DNA of 64,000 nt from Methanospirillaceae archaeon (GTDB lineage Archaea > Halobacteriota > Methanomicrobia > Methanomicrobiales > Methanospirillaceae): the NCBI GenBank assembly GCA_016926505.1, contig JAFGOM010000052.1, forward strand, positions 1-64,000, in the 5' to 3' direction. Under the pieces are notes generated by a model that did not search any database, was not told where the DNA came from, and saw only the letters and a program-made list of their open reading frames with translations. Below are positions 45,654-55,498 of this stretch, one piece after another. How positions within the stretch are numbered: the first letter of the stretch is position 1; each line of letters begins with the position of its first letter. A program made the position numbers and the translations under genes.

Positions 45654-47470
45654 TCACCACGAAATCGAGGGTATTTGTTGATGGTGCACTGATAGGTCTT
45701 ACCGACAGTCCGAAGGAGCTGGTTGAGCGGATCCGTCTCATGCGCAGACAGGGTGCCATCTCAACCGAGGTGAACTGCTCGTACAAGGAGTTTAATGGTG
45801 ATGTCATCATCCATACCGACAGGGGTCGTGCAAGAAGGCCGCTTATCGTATTATCAGATGGCAGACCACTCATATCAGATGATGATCTCGCGAAGTTAAA
45901 AATTGGTGAAATAGACTATACCTACCTGATTGCGAAAGGATACATCGAGTTTATCGATGCAGAGGAGGAGGAAGATCTGTACCTTGCCATCAATCCCGAA
46001 GATATCACTCCTGAACATACTCATCTTGAGATCGATCCCTCCCTTATTCTCGGACTTGGTGCAGCCCATGTTCCTTTCCCTGAGCATAATGCCAGTCCCC
46101 GTGTCACCATGGGAGCAGGAATGGTCAAACAGGCACTCGGCTTTGCTTCTGCAAATATGAAGCTGAGGCCTGATACCCGCGGTCACCAGTTACATTATGT
46201 CCAGAAACCACTCGTTCGCACCCAGACCTCAAAGGTCATCGGATCAGATGACCGGCCTGCAGGTCAGAACTTCGTGGTTGCCATCCTCAGTTATGAAGGA
46301 TACAATATTGAAGATGCTCTCATCTTTAACAAGTCCTCGATTGAACGGGGTCTTGGCAGGTCACACTTTTACCGGACATATGAGGGAGAAGAACGCCGTT
46401 ATCCGGGTGGTCAGCTTGACAGGATTGAGATACCTGACGAAGAGGTGACAGGGGCTCACGGAGCAGATTATTATGCCAATCTTGATGATGACGGGATAAT
46501 CAATCCCGAGACCGTTGTCAGGGAGAAGGATGTCATCATCGGCAAGACCTCTCCGCCGCGTTTCCTTGAAGAACCGACCAGTGAACTCATCACGGTAGAG
46601 AAGAGGCGCGATACCTCGGTTACCATGCGCAGCAATGAACACGGGATTGTTGACACAGTCATCCTTACCGAAGGGGAGAATAACTCAAAACTGGTCAAGG
46701 TCAGGACCCGTGATTTACGGATACCTGAAGTTGGTGACAAATTTGCATCACGTCACGGGCAGAAAGGTGTCATCGGACTCATCACTCCTGCAGTAGATAT
46801 GCCCTTTACCGAGAGCGGCATGGTGCCGGATCTCGTGATAAATCCCCATGCTATCCCGTCACGTATGACCATAGGTCATATGCTTGAGATGCTTGGTGGT
46901 AAGGTAGGATCCATGGAAGGGCGACGTATTGACAGTACCGCTTTTTCAGGAGAACGCGAGGAGTATCTCAGGGCATCCTTAAAACAGCACGGTTTTTCCC
47001 ATACCGGACGTGAAGCTATGTGGGATGGAATAACCGGCCGCCGGTATGCAGCAGATATTTACATGGGTGTTATTTACTACCAGAAACTCTACCACATGGT
47101 CTCGTCAAAGATGCATGCACGATCCCGCGGGCCTGTCCAGGTTCTTACCCGGCAGCCGACCGAGGGGCGTGCCCGTGAAGGTGGTCTCCGGTTTGGTGAG
47201 ATGGAACGTGATGTGATGATCGGGCACGGTGCTGCAATGGCCTTAAAGGAACGTCTCCTGGATGAGTCTGACAAGGTGTCAGAGTATGTCTGTGCCCGGT
47301 GCGGAATGGTCGCCATGCTTGATCGGAAGCTCAACTCAACACGGTGTCTGAACTGTGGCGGTGATACCGATATCTACCCGGTTGAGATGAGTTACGCATT
47401 CAAACTGTTACTTGATGAGATGAAGAGTATGACGATTGCACCCCGGATGTGCCTTGAGGATGTTGTGTAA
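45650..47470 (+). CDS. rpoB1: RNA polymerase subunit B' (RpoB1)
   Basis: 606 aa, C-terminal half of the split beta-like subunit. It contains the [18 protein letters not shown] region, the [12 protein letters not shown] motif (about 362) of the active-centre wall, the [13 protein letters not shown] segment and a zinc ribbon near 547-575 (CARCGM, later CLNCGG). These contribute to the hybrid-binding site and the clamp. ATG overlaps the rpoB2 stop; rpoA1 follows after 15 bases with a GGAGCGTGAG-like SD. Confidence 0.96.
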   Translation: MITTKSRVFVDGALIGLTDSPKELVERIRLMRRQGAISTEVNCSYKEFNGDVIIHTDRGRARRPLIVLSDGRPLISDDDLAKLKIGEIDYTYLIAKGYIEFIDAEEEEDLYLAINPEDITPEHTHLEIDPSLILGLGAAHVPFPEHNASPRVTMGAGMVKQALGFASANMKLRPDTRGHQLHYVQKPLVRTQTSKVIGSDDRPAGQNFVVAILSYEGYNIEDALIFNKSSIERGLGRSHFYRTYEGEERRYPGGQLDRIEIPDEEVTGAHGADYYANLDDDGIINPETVVREKDVIIGKTSPPRFLEEPTSELITVEKRRDTSVTMRSNEHGIVDTVILTEGENNSKLVKVRTRDLRIPEVGDKFASRHGQKGVIGLITPAVDMPFTESGMVPDLVINPHAIPSRMTIGHMLEMLGGKVGSMEGRRIDSTAFSGEREEYLRASLKQHGFSHTGREAMWDGITGRRYAADIYMGVIYYQKLYHMVSSKMHARSRGPVQVLTRQPTEGRAREGGLRFGEMERDVMIGHGAAMALKERLLDESDKVSEYVCARCGMVAMLDRKLNSTRCLNCGGDTDIYPVEMSYAFKLLLDEMKSMTIAPRMCLEDVV

Positions 47471-47485
47471 GGAGCGTGAGTAGAT

Positions 47486-50146
47486 ATGCCAAGCCCAAAG
47501 AGAATTGGAAAAATAGATTTTGGCCTGCTCTCCCCGAAAGAGATTCGCCAGATGAGTGTCAGGAAGATCATCTGGGCAGATACCTACGATGATGATGGAT
47601 TTCCGTATCCCCAGGGTCTGATGGATCTCCATCTTGGAGTTATCGATCCGGGTTTACGGTGTAAGACCTGTTCCCAGAAGTCAGGGGAATGTCCTGGTCA
47701 TTTCGGACATATCGAACTGGCAAAACCGGTCATTCATGTCGGGTATACCCGGCTTATCAGAAAACTGCTGCGTGTGACCTGTCGTGAGTGTGGGAGGCTC
47801 CTGCTCTCTTCTGATGAGATAGAAAAGATCATCGGCACCGATATATCTGCAACAGGGGATTCATTAACTGAGAAAGATATTAAAAAAGAGCGAATCTGTC
47901 CGCATTGTGGTGAGCAGCAGTTAAAGATTAACTTCGAGAAACCGACGACCTTTGCCGAGATTGCAACCGATGAACGGGGAAAGAAGGTTGAGAATAAACT
48001 GACTCCTGCAGACATCAGGGCACGTCTCGAGAAGATACCTGACGAGGATCTCCGTCATCTTGGTATTGATCCCGTGGTTGCACGTCCGGAATGGACTGTT
48101 CTCACGGTTTTACCCGTTCCTCCGGTTACCATGCGTCCGTCAATCATCCTAGAGAACGGTCAGCGTTCTGAGGATGATCTGACCCATAAACTTGTTGATA
48201 TTATCAGGATAAATCAGCGGTTTAAAGAGAATCAGGATGCAGGAGCACCTCAGCTCATCATAGAAGATCTCTGGGAACTGCTCCAGTACCACGTAACAAC
48301 GTACCATGATAACGAGGTGGCAGGATGTCCGCCCGCACGTCACCGGAGTGGACGGCCCTTAAAAACCCTGTCCCAGCGGTTGAAAGGAAAAGACGGCAGG
48401 TTCAGGGGCAGTTTATCAGGGAAACGTGTCAACTTTTCATCCCGTACGGTAATCTCTCCTAACCCCAATCTCTCTATCATCGAGGTTGGAATCCCCTTAC
48501 GGATTGCAAACGAGATGACGATACCCATCAGGGTGACCCAGTTTAACATCGAGGAATTACGGGAGATCGTCAGGAATGGTCCTGACCGGGAAGATGTACG
48601 GGATCCCTGCGGTGCCAACTATGCCATTCGTCCTGATAAGCGCAGGGTACGACTCACGAAAGGTGCTACCTCGGAGGATGGAAACCTTGAGTTTATCGCC
48701 GAACAGATGGAACCCGGCTGGACAATCGAACGCCACCTGCGGGATGGGGATATTGTGCTCTTTAACCGTCAGCCTTCGCTGCACCGGATGAGTATCATGG
48801 CTCACCGTGTCAAGGTGATGGATGGCAAGACATTCCGGTTAAATCCTGCGGTATGTCCTCCTTATAACGCAGATTTTGATGGTGACGAGATGAATCTGCA
48901 TATTCCCCAGACCGAGGAGGCACGGGCTGAGGCATTTCTTCTCGCATCAGTCCAGGAGAATATTCTCTCACCCCGGTTTGGAGGTCCGATCATTGGTGGT
49001 ATCCATGATCATATATCAGGGATCTTCATGCTCACCCATACCCGCCGGTGGTTTAACAAGGGTGACGCAATCAGCATGCTGCAGAATTGTGACATAAAAC
49101 GGATGGGAGAGCCTGATAAGATCGAAGATGATGTTCCGTACTGGACAAACAAGCAGATATTCTCTCATATTCTCCCACCAACCCTTAACATGGTATTCCA
49201 GGCATCGTCATGTGAGAACTGTGATCAATGCTTACGTGAGAACTGTGACAGGGATGCCTATGTCAGGATAGTCGATGGAGAACTGCTCTGTGGTACCATC
49301 GATAAAAAAGCCATTGGTGCATTTGATGGTGCAATTGTACATCGGATTATCAGGCAGTACGGCTATGCACGGGCAGTGCAGTTCATCGATGACGTTACGA
49401 GACTCTCAATCCGGGCCATCATGTATGATGGATTTACCTTTGCCATTGATGATGAAGATCTCTCAAAGAGTGATTACGGGCAGATCCGGGAGGTTCTTGA
49501 ACGTGCAACTCATGACGTGGGACGCCGGATTCAGATATACGAGGACGGACAGCTCGAACCGATGCCGGGAAGAACAGAGGAGGAGACACTTGAGATGCAG
49601 ATCATGCAGGTTCTCGGGAAAGCCCGTGATAATACCGGAGAGATTGCAGGGAGACATCTTGGTCTCTCTAACAGTGCTGTTGTCATGGCAGTATCAGGAG
49701 CCCGGGGTTCAATGCTGAACCTGACACAGATGGCAGGTTGTGTCGGCCAGCAGGCAGTTCGTGGTGAGCGTATCATGCGTGGATACGAAGACCGGACTCT
49801 CCCTCACTTTAAGAAGGGAAACCGGGGAGCAGAAGGGCATGGGTTTGTCAAGAATAGTTACAAATCCGGTTTAAATCCGACTGAATTCTTTTTCCATGCG
49901 ATTGGAGGTCGTGAAGGTCTTGTTGATACCGCAGTCAGGACCAGCCAGAGCGGGTACCTGCAGCGGAGGATGATAAATGCACTTCAGGATCTTAAAGTGG
50001 CGTATGACGGGACTGTCAGGACCACGGGTGGCCGGATTATCCAGTTCAATTACGGAGAAGACTCAACCGATCCGATGAAGAGCAGTTTCGGACAACCGGT
50101 GGATGTTAAGGGCATCGTTGAGAATATTCTCAAGGAGGCGGTCTGA
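47486..50146 (+). CDS. rpoA1: RNA polymerase subunit A' (RpoA1)
   Basis: 886 aa, the larger N-terminal part of the beta'-like subunit. Zinc-binding motif near the start (CKTCSQKSGECPGHFGH), second cysteine cluster (CRECG, later CPHCG), and the catalytic NADFDGDEMN near residue 460, whose three aspartates hold the active-site magnesium. The bridge-helix region and GAEGHGFVKNSYKSGLNPTE follow toward the end. It also has an inserted cysteine-rich stretch (SSCENCDQCLRENCD, about 575-590). The gene abuts rpoA2 with no space. Confidence 0.96.
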   Translation: MPSPKRIGKIDFGLLSPKEIRQMSVRKIIWADTYDDDGFPYPQGLMDLHLGVIDPGLRCKTCSQKSGECPGHFGHIELAKPVIHVGYTRLIRKLLRVTCRECGRLLLSSDEIEKIIGTDISATGDSLTEKDIKKERICPHCGEQQLKINFEKPTTFAEIATDERGKKVENKLTPADIRARLEKIPDEDLRHLGIDPVVARPEWTVLTVLPVPPVTMRPSIILENGQRSEDDLTHKLVDIIRINQRFKENQDAGAPQLIIEDLWELLQYHVTTYHDNEVAGCPPARHRSGRPLKTLSQRLKGKDGRFRGSLSGKRVNFSSRTVISPNPNLSIIEVGIPLRIANEMTIPIRVTQFNIEELREIVRNGPDREDVRDPCGANYAIRPDKRRVRLTKGATSEDGNLEFIAEQMEPGWTIERHLRDGDIVLFNRQPSLHRMSIMAHRVKVMDGKTFRLNPAVCPPYNADFDGDEMNLHIPQTEEARAEAFLLASVQENILSPRFGGPIIGGIHDHISGIFMLTHTRRWFNKGDAISMLQNCDIKRMGEPDKIEDDVPYWTNKQIFSHILPPTLNMVFQASSCENCDQCLRENCDRDAYVRIVDGELLCGTIDKKAIGAFDGAIVHRIIRQYGYARAVQFIDDVTRLSIRAIMYDGFTFAIDDEDLSKSDYGQIREVLERATHDVGRRIQIYEDGQLEPMPGRTEEETLEMQIMQVLGKARDNTGEIAGRHLGLSNSAVVMAVSGARGSMLNLTQMAGCVGQQAVRGERIMRGYEDRTLPHFKKGNRGAEGHGFVKNSYKSGLNPTEFFFHAIGGREGLVDTAVRTSQSGYLQRRMINALQDLKVAYDGTVRTTGGRIIQFNYGEDSTDPMKSSFGQPVDVKGIVENILKEAV

Positions 50147-52129
50147 ATGGCAAAAGAACTTACCACGAACCATGCCTTCGCGATAGAAGTCCTTTTGTAT
50201 TTCTCTGATCGGAAGATAACAAAAAAATTTCCTGACGATGTCCCTGATGAGATTCGTGAATGTCTTCTGACGATGTATGAGGACCAGAAGAAGGTGGAAG
50301 ACCCTGATTTTATCCTCGACGATGCAGGATTTACCGCAGAGATGGACAACCTCGTCTCATCAGGCCAGTTTTCAGACTGGCTTGAGGAAGTATTCCGTCC
50401 CCTTGCAGAAGAGGTGATAGCAGAAGATGCAGAGAAGTCAGAGACTGATAAGACCGTCCCGGTTTCCTCTCCTATCATCCCGGTTACCAAACCCTTTGTT
50501 CCTGATAAAAAATCACAGGAAATACGCGATTTTTTTGCAATTCATCAGATTAATGGGGCTGAAATTCCGGAACTTCCCGCTAAAATCGAGAAAATTCTGA
50601 AAGATAAGGTGCGTGACATCAAAAAGGAAGAAAATCCTGCTTTCAGACTGACCCAGAAACAGTTCCTGATGTACCTCACTGAAGTTACAGAAACAGTGGG
50701 ATTCGAAGCATGGCTCTGTAAAACTTTCCCTCTCTCTGATAATGAATCCGAGTATGCACATGATGAGGGAAGTTCGAAAATTCTCTATTCCGAATCACAG
50801 GTACCCCTTCCGGAATGGGTTAGTATTGATAGATTTAACCTGTTGGAGCGGTTTAACCGGGATAAATTCAGGTGGCTGATGCGGGATCATGCCCGGGTAT
50901 TAGAAGAACTCTCTTCTGATCCGGCGGTCATATCCCGAATTCATGACCGTATCTTTTCACTGATAGAAAAAGACCTGCCTCACCAGACTAATACCGATCT
51001 CGCAACCATCATCCTTAACCGTGAACTTGAAGGACTAACTGATCCCTCCCGGGTGATCACCGATGAGCAGGTAGAACAGATACTAAACCAGATGATCAGG
51101 GAGTACGAGCACACCCGGATTGAACCCTGTGAAGCCGTCGGTATTATTGCAGCCCAGTCAATAGGAGAACCCGGTACCCAGATGACGATGCGGACATTCC
51201 ATTATGCCGGTGTGGCCGAGATCAACGTTACCTTAGGTCTGCCCCGTCTTATCGAGATCATGGATGCAAGGAAAGAACCCTCAACGCCTACCATGACCAT
51301 CTACTTACGAAGTGGATACGCGACAGATCGTGACAAAGCCCGTGAAGTATCGTGGTATATCGAAGCAGCCAAGCTCCTGGAGTTTGGTGATATCACGACA
51401 GATATGGCAAACATGCAGATCGTTGTCACTTTAAACAAGCAGGTCTGTGATAAACGCAAGATATCTGTCGCAGATATTCTTGAAGCAGCACCACGCAAAA
51501 TCAAGGATCGTCGTCACTATCGTGATTTTGAGTGTGAGATCGATGAAACTATCCCGAAAATGACCTTCATCCCCAAGGACCGGGAGAGTTACCAGAACCT
51601 GTTTCAGTTAAAGGAACATGTGCGAAATGTCATCGTGCAGGGAATTGATGATATCGAACGTGTTGTTGTGCGAAAAGAGAACGGCGAATATATCCTCTAT
51701 ACCGAAGGATCAAACCTAAAGGATGTCTTTGCCGTAAACGGGGTTGATACAACCCGCACGCGGACAAACAATATAAACGAGATATCACACGTTCTTGGGA
51801 TAGAAGCTGCCCGTAATGCAATTATCTTTGAAGCTATCGCAACCCTGCAGGAGCAGGGTATCATGGTTGATGTCAGGCATATCATGCTTGTGGCAGATAT
51901 GATGTGCATGGAAGGGGAGGTCAAACAGATCGGCAGACATGGTATTGCAGGAGAGAAAGAGAGTGTCCTTTCACGGGCAGCATTTGAGGTCACGGTCAAC
52001 CATCTGCTGGATGCAGCTGTTGCGCACGAATCAGATATTCTCTGTGGTGTGACCGAGAATGTGATTGTCGGCCAGCCGATTCAGCTCGGGACTGGAGATG
52101 TTAAATTAGTTGTAAGACATACCTCATAG
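50147..52129 (+). CDS. rpoA2: RNA polymerase subunit A'' (RpoA2) with a large duplicated N-terminal extension
   Basis: 660 aa, against about 380-400 in most archaea (from memory). The canonical A'' part starts around residue 255 and carries [20 protein letters not shown] (about 326-345), the trigger-loop segment [12 protein letters not shown], and the C-terminal [12 protein letters not shown] and [12 protein letters not shown] regions. One oddity is Cys in EPCEAVG where Gly is usual. Residues 1-255 are extra. Within them residues 33-86 and 144-196 align without gaps over 51 positions with 15 identities (shared P..I...L, D.KK.E.P.F.L, F..WL...F), so the extension is a tandem duplication joined by a Pro/Val/Glu-rich linker. 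Function of the extension is unknown. Confidence 0.92.
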   Translation: MAKELTTNHAFAIEVLLYFSDRKITKKFPDDVPDEIRECLLTMYEDQKKVEDPDFILDDAGFTAEMDNLVSSGQFSDWLEEVFRPLAEEVIAEDAEKSETDKTVPVSSPIIPVTKPFVPDKKSQEIRDFFAIHQINGAEIPELPAKIEKILKDKVRDIKKEENPAFRLTQKQFLMYLTEVTETVGFEAWLCKTFPLSDNESEYAHDEGSSKILYSESQVPLPEWVSIDRFNLLERFNRDKFRWLMRDHARVLEELSSDPAVISRIHDRIFSLIEKDLPHQTNTDLATIILNRELEGLTDPSRVITDEQVEQILNQMIREYEHTRIEPCEAVGIIAAQSIGEPGTQMTMRTFHYAGVAEINVTLGLPRLIEIMDARKEPSTPTMTIYLRSGYATDRDKAREVSWYIEAAKLLEFGDITTDMANMQIVVTLNKQVCDKRKISVADILEAAPRKIKDRRHYRDFECEIDETIPKMTFIPKDRESYQNLFQLKEHVRNVIVQGIDDIERVVVRKENGEYILYTEGSNLKDVFAVNGVDTTRTRTNNINEISHVLGIEAARNAIIFEAIATLQEQGIMVDVRHIMLVADMMCMEGEVKQIGRHGIAGEKESVLSRAAFEVTVNHLLDAAVAHESDILCGVTENVIVGQPIQLGTGDVKLVVRHTS

Positions 52130-52140
52130 GAAGAATTGAT

Positions 52141-52428
52141 ATGGATTTTAATACGTCGCTCAGGCGAGCAATAAAGACCGGAAACGTTATTCTCGGACAG
52201 AATGAGACCGCTGTCTGTATCGAAGAGAAGAAGGCAAAACTTGTAGTGATGGCTGAAAACTGCCCTTCCGCATTCCGGAAAAAGGTAGAAGAAAGAGAGG
52301 ATACTTCCCTTTATATTTATGAAGGCTCAAGTGTTCAGCTCGGTCGTGCCTGCGGTAAACCGTTTATGGTAAGTGCCCTTGCCATTGTCGAGCCGGGAGA
52401 ATCAGATATTCTCTCTCTTTCCAGGTAG
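52141..52428 (+). CDS. rpl30e: Ribosomal protein L30e
   Basis: 95 aa, usual length. L7Ae/L30e fold with IKTGNVILGQNETAV, KLVVMAENCP and YEGSSVQLGRACGKPF, the RNA-binding loop. Normal partner in this archaeal operon between rpoA2 and nusA. Ends with TAG, nine bases before nusA. Confidence 0.95.
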   Translation: MDFNTSLRRAIKTGNVILGQNETAVCIEEKKAKLVVMAENCPSAFRKKVEEREDTSLYIYEGSSVQLGRACGKPFMVSALAIVEPGESDILSLSR

Positions 52429-52436
52429 GTCGGGAT

Positions 52437-52865
52437 ATGGGGGTTGTTCTCACTGAAGAGAGCATGGCTCGTATTGCCCAGTTTGAGAAACTGACCGGTG
52501 CGGGAAGCAGAGACTGCGTCATGGATAATGAACATGAGCGGCTGATATTTGTTGTAAACACCGGGGAGATGGGATTTGCAATCGGAAAAAAAGGTGTCAA
52601 CATCAAAAAAGCAGCAGATGCCTTTGGTAAGGAAGTCCAGGTGGTTGAGTACTCAGACGATCCGGCACAGTTTTTACGGAACTGTTTTCATCCTGCAAAG
52701 ATCAGGGAGATTCAGTTTACCGATGTAGATGATGGAAAAATTGCTCATGTCATGGTCATGGACGATGACCGTGGTATCGCCATCGGAAAATCAGGGCGCA
52801 ATATTAACCGGGCTAAAGAATTAGCCCGCAGACAGCATCAGATCGTCAATGTAATCCTTGAGTAA
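52437..52865 (+). CDS. nusA: Archaeal NusA-like transcription factor
   Basis: 142 aa with two KH domains and without the N-terminal and S1 parts of bacterial NusA, as in all archaea. KH cores: GFAIGKKGVNIKKAADAFG and GIAIGKSGRNINRAKELA. Thought to assist elongation or termination by binding RNA. Last gene of the operon; in many euryarchaea rps12, rps7 and elongation factor genes follow, but here they do not. Confidence 0.93.
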   Translation: MGVVLTEESMARIAQFEKLTGAGSRDCVMDNEHERLIFVVNTGEMGFAIGKKGVNIKKAADAFGKEVQVVEYSDDPAQFLRNCFHPAKIREIQFTDVDDGKIAHVMVMDDDRGIAIGKSGRNINRAKELARRQHQIVNVILE

Positions 52866-52880
52866 CAGATTATTCGTATA

Positions 52881-52899
52881 TCTTCTTTTTTCTTTTTTT
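52881..52899 (+). terminator. T-rich terminator of the RNA polymerase operon
   Basis: Two runs of T (six and seven bases) separated by one C, starting about 15 bases after the nusA stop. Confidence 0.6.
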
Positions 52900-52945
52900 A
52901 AAGAGAACTATCCTGCGTAACAATTCGCAGGAATGCAGGCCATAC

Positions 52946-52955
52946 TTATATATTG
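52946..52955 (+). promoter_or_regulatory. TATA box of the two-repeat lipoprotein gene
   Basis: CTTATATATT is centred about 26 bases before the ATG at 52977, which predicts a leaderless or nearly leaderless mRNA; no good SD is present. Confidence 0.55.
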
Positions 52956-52976
52956 TCTGAAGAAAGATAGTCTCTT

Positions 52977-53726
52977 ATGACCATTACAAAGCGGTATACC
53001 GTACTCATCGGGGTGATTCTGTTCGTTCTCTTATTCGTTTCCCTCGTTTCTGCCTGTGATTCTGTTGCGCAACCTGAAAAAGAGAAGGAAGTAGCTGTTC
53101 AGATAAACCAGATGGGCAAGGATTACACCTTTATCTTTCGTGGTGGCGCAGGTCAGTCACAGGTGAAGGATATAACCGTGGAGGTGATAGCCCCGGACGG
53201 AACAAAACAGACCGGAACTCTCTCTCCGGACCGGGTCGGTAATGAGGTAACGATCACCGGTACCGGGTGCGGGGACCGGGTTTTAGTCACCGTTACGTAT
53301 ATGAACGGGTATTATTATGTTATCTATGATGATCTCATGGATGTAATCAGCGGTTTTTGTGATACCCCGTACTATGTTGCACAAAATCCCTGTGAGGGTA
53401 CATCAGAATCATCTTATATGCAACCGGGAGGAGTTGCTGTCATCCCTGATGACCGGAGTGTAATAATCCAGGCAAACCCGAATTTAAACGAACTTGAAGT
53501 TCAGTTTCGCGGAGGATTCGGGCAGAATATACTCTCGTATATCGAGGTTGAATTTATCGAGCCTGACGGAACCCATGAAGTGAAAGAGCTGAGTAATGCA
53601 TCAGGTGATGAGGTAACCTTTACCTCTACCCAGTGTATCGGAAGGCTTGTTGCAACAGCATACTTCATGGATGGGATGTCATACCGTTTCTACGACAGTC
53701 TCATCAGATTTTTAGGCAGATATTAG
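52977..53726 (+). CDS. Secreted lipoprotein-like protein with two tandem repeats
   Basis: 249 aa. A signal sequence (about 7-25) ends in LVSAC, a lipobox-like motif that would place lipidated Cys at the new N-terminus. The mature part holds two homologous modules, about 38-120 and 160-245, each with F(I/V/R)RGG.GQ, VE.I.PDGT, a G.EVT.T.T.C segment and a YM.G..Y..YD.L ending; each has one conserved Cys. No family is recognised. It follows the polymerase operon but has its own promoter and is probably unrelated to it. Cell-surface location inferred. Confidence 0.75.
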   Translation: MTITKRYTVLIGVILFVLLFVSLVSACDSVAQPEKEKEVAVQINQMGKDYTFIFRGGAGQSQVKDITVEVIAPDGTKQTGTLSPDRVGNEVTITGTGCGDRVLVTVTYMNGYYYVIYDDLMDVISGFCDTPYYVAQNPCEGTSESSYMQPGGVAVIPDDRSVIIQANPNLNELEVQFRGGFGQNILSYIEVEFIEPDGTHEVKELSNASGDEVTFTSTQCIGRLVATAYFMDGMSYRFYDSLIRFLGRY

Positions 53727-53728
53727 GA

Positions 53729-53734
53729 TTTTTT
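53729..53734 (+). terminator. T6 terminator after the lipoprotein gene
   Basis: Six T residues two bases after the stop codon. Confidence 0.45.
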
Positions 53735-53779
53735 ACCATCTTTCTCTTTTATCGGTCAGACGATTCCGGGATTATCCGG

Positions 53780-53787
53780 AAAAAAAA
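53780..53787 (-). terminator. T8 terminator after tRNA-Arg
   Basis: Eight T residues on the minus strand, about seven bases beyond the tRNA-Arg 3' end. Confidence 0.55.
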
Positions 53788-53793
53788 GAAGAG

Positions 53794-53868
53794 CGGACCT
53801 GAGGGGATTCGAACCCCCGACATTCGGGTTAGAAGCCCGACGCTCTATCCTGGCTAAGCCACAGATCC
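53794..53868 (-). tRNA. tRNA-Arg (anticodon TCT)
   Basis: Complete cloverleaf on the minus strand: acceptor GGATCTG with CAGGTCC (one G-T pair), anticodon stem TCGGG/CCCGA around CTTCTAA giving anticodon TCT (reads AGA), T-arm GGGGG-TTCGAAT-CCCCT, discriminator G, no encoded CCA. An AAATATT box about 40 bases upstream may be its promoter. Confidence 0.95.
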
Positions 53869-53932
53869 ATCGCCTTTATAGTGTACTCATCAAAGGAAAT
53901 GAATATTTGGGTTTTCCATGATGGGGTAACAA

Positions 53933-54325
53933 TTATTTTGCCCGGAATCGCACCGGACGCACAACCTCAACCCTTCTCGGGGTGATTAACGTACACTCAA
54001 GGATCGCTTTTATTGTTGAATCTCCGATATATTTTGCCTTTATCCGGGCGAATGTCTGTTCCCGTTCGATGACATACATTCCATGGGCAACATCCACAGA
54101 CTGCTTGATATTTATCGATGATGCTATCAGTTCAAGGATGATTCCTGTGTCACCCGGGTTTAAGTCTTCACAGTTCTCAGAGGTCATAAAGATCGACTCC
54201 CCTGGTTTTACACCTGCAACCGAGATGATATTATGTGCACTGTTCAGCTCGATCGTCCTTGGGATTCCTTTTTTCAGTTCCCTGATAACATGAGCTGAGA
54301 TTCCGGTAAGTATTACGCATTCCAT
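53933..54325 (-). CDS. DUF473 family archaeal protein
   Basis: 130 aa from ATG 54325, which has a GGTGA sequence about seven bases upstream; a GTG three codons earlier (54334) overlaps the PAC2 stop and is the alternative. Small beta-rich protein with TIELNSAHNIISVAG, FMTSENCEDLNPGDTGI and GMYVIEREQTFARIKAKYIG. Known only as a conserved archaeal family (DUF473, name from memory). It is translationally coupled to the PAC2 gene, a pairing that suggests a role in proteasome or protein complex assembly (inference). Confidence 0.8.
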   Translation of the reverse strand: MECVILTGISAHVIRELKKGIPRTIELNSAHNIISVAGVKPGESIFMTSENCEDLNPGDTGIILELIASSINIKQSVDVAHGMYVIEREQTFARIKAKYIGDSTIKAILECTLITPRRVEVVRPVRFRAK

Positions 54326-54330
54326 TTTTC

Positions 54331-55065
54331 TCACCCGTACATGGGAAGATTCTCCCGTTTCATGATCGTATCCTCTTCTGCACTTTCAATTTCAGCAGCC
54401 AGCTGATGCATTGATGATTCTATCTCTTCTGCCTGTTCATACAGGGGTTCGAGGTCGATCCCAAGAGAGAAGAGTTTATTGACCAGGTCAACGATAGAGG
54501 CAGCAGCACGGGGATCCGGTGCATTTATTGTCTCTCCCATCAGACCGAGGGCCGGTATTCCCCGGGTTTTACACTCAATGAGAATGCTTGCGGCAATACC
54601 TGATATACTCCCGATAGGAAGAACAAATGCCATGTCACCAATCTTTTCAAGCATCTCTGTAGTTGTTGCAACACAGAAGAGGCGTTTCTCATTCTCATTG
54701 GTAATAAGTCCGGCAAGGTTTATGACAGCACTGACCTCAAAAGGCTGGATCCAGTCAATGATTGCATCAGCAACCTCGTAGCAAATTGAAGGAGGGACAG
54801 GAATATCGGCAAGAATAGCAATTAGTCCTTCCCGTTCATAAATCCGTACCGGGATATTTATTATCCCGTTCCCCATCATGGCCATAGGTGGAAAGAACCT
54901 GCTTGTTATCCATCCGATCTCAGCAAATTCCAGTTGATCTATCAGATATGCGAGAGCGATGCTGCCAACAAGTCCGCTTCCGGGAAACCCGATGATAACA
55001 TGAGGATTTTTCTCTTTTGGTGGGGAGGCATGGATGATAACATCGGTCCTTTTCTCATCTGTCAT
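54331..55065 (-). CDS. PAC2-family (proteasome assembly chaperone-like) protein
   Basis: 244 aa. Family marks: VIIGFPGSGLVGSIALAYLI at the N-terminus, FFPPMAMMGNGIINIPVRIY, and GLMGETINAPDPRAAASIVD near residue 180. A helical C-terminal tail (about 205-244) is rich in Glu. Homologues help assemble the 20S proteasome in eukaryotes; archaeal members are thought to act similarly or as ATP-independent chaperones. Cytoplasmic. First gene of a two-gene unit with DUF473. Confidence 0.88.
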   Translation of the reverse strand: MTDEKRTDVIIHASPPKEKNPHVIIGFPGSGLVGSIALAYLIDQLEFAEIGWITSRFFPPMAMMGNGIINIPVRIYEREGLIAILADIPVPPSICYEVADAIIDWIQPFEVSAVINLAGLITNENEKRLFCVATTTEMLEKIGDMAFVLPIGSISGIAASILIECKTRGIPALGLMGETINAPDPRAAASIVDLVNKLFSLGIDLEPLYEQAEEIESSMHQLAAEIESAEEDTIMKRENLPMYG

Positions 55066-55498
55066 TCATAACAGTATTGTCATCCTCGGAAAAAGGGTTA
55101 TCTCTTCTGAATTTTCCTGCCGGATACCAATTTTATTCCGCGTTTTTTTCTTCTTTCTTTGGAATCTGTCAGGTTGAATGCCGGTATCTGTCCTGGTTAC
55201 GGTTTCCCTGTCTTTTACGTACGCCTGTTTATTCCGGTTTTTCGCATACGAATCGGAAAGGATGCCTGCAGATCCACATTTTTCAGACTCGCTGTCTTAT
55301 CCCCGCACTGAAACCGGTTTGCACTGCTCCATTGGATTATTAAGAGACAAATTACAACACTATGTGCAGTTATGCAGGTCTGGTCAATACCGGATACATC
55401 GCCCTGTTATTCACCGGGATTGTGTAAAACATGTACCATCTTCGTCCAGGACCTGCCGGTACGGTAATTCCCTGATGCAGAGATACAGGAGAGATACG
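55066..55498. other. Intergenic region before the DUF5611 gene
   Basis: About 430 bases. A plus-strand frame from 55178 runs through into the DUF5611 gene, but its first 107 codons have no SD, promoter or domain character and are rejected as coding. No RNA gene or repeat is recognised. Confidence 0.4.

Noticed and set aside
55178-55498. Longer N-terminus for the DUF5611 gene
   Set aside because: No SD or domain signal; an AGGAGA SD sits before ATG 55499.
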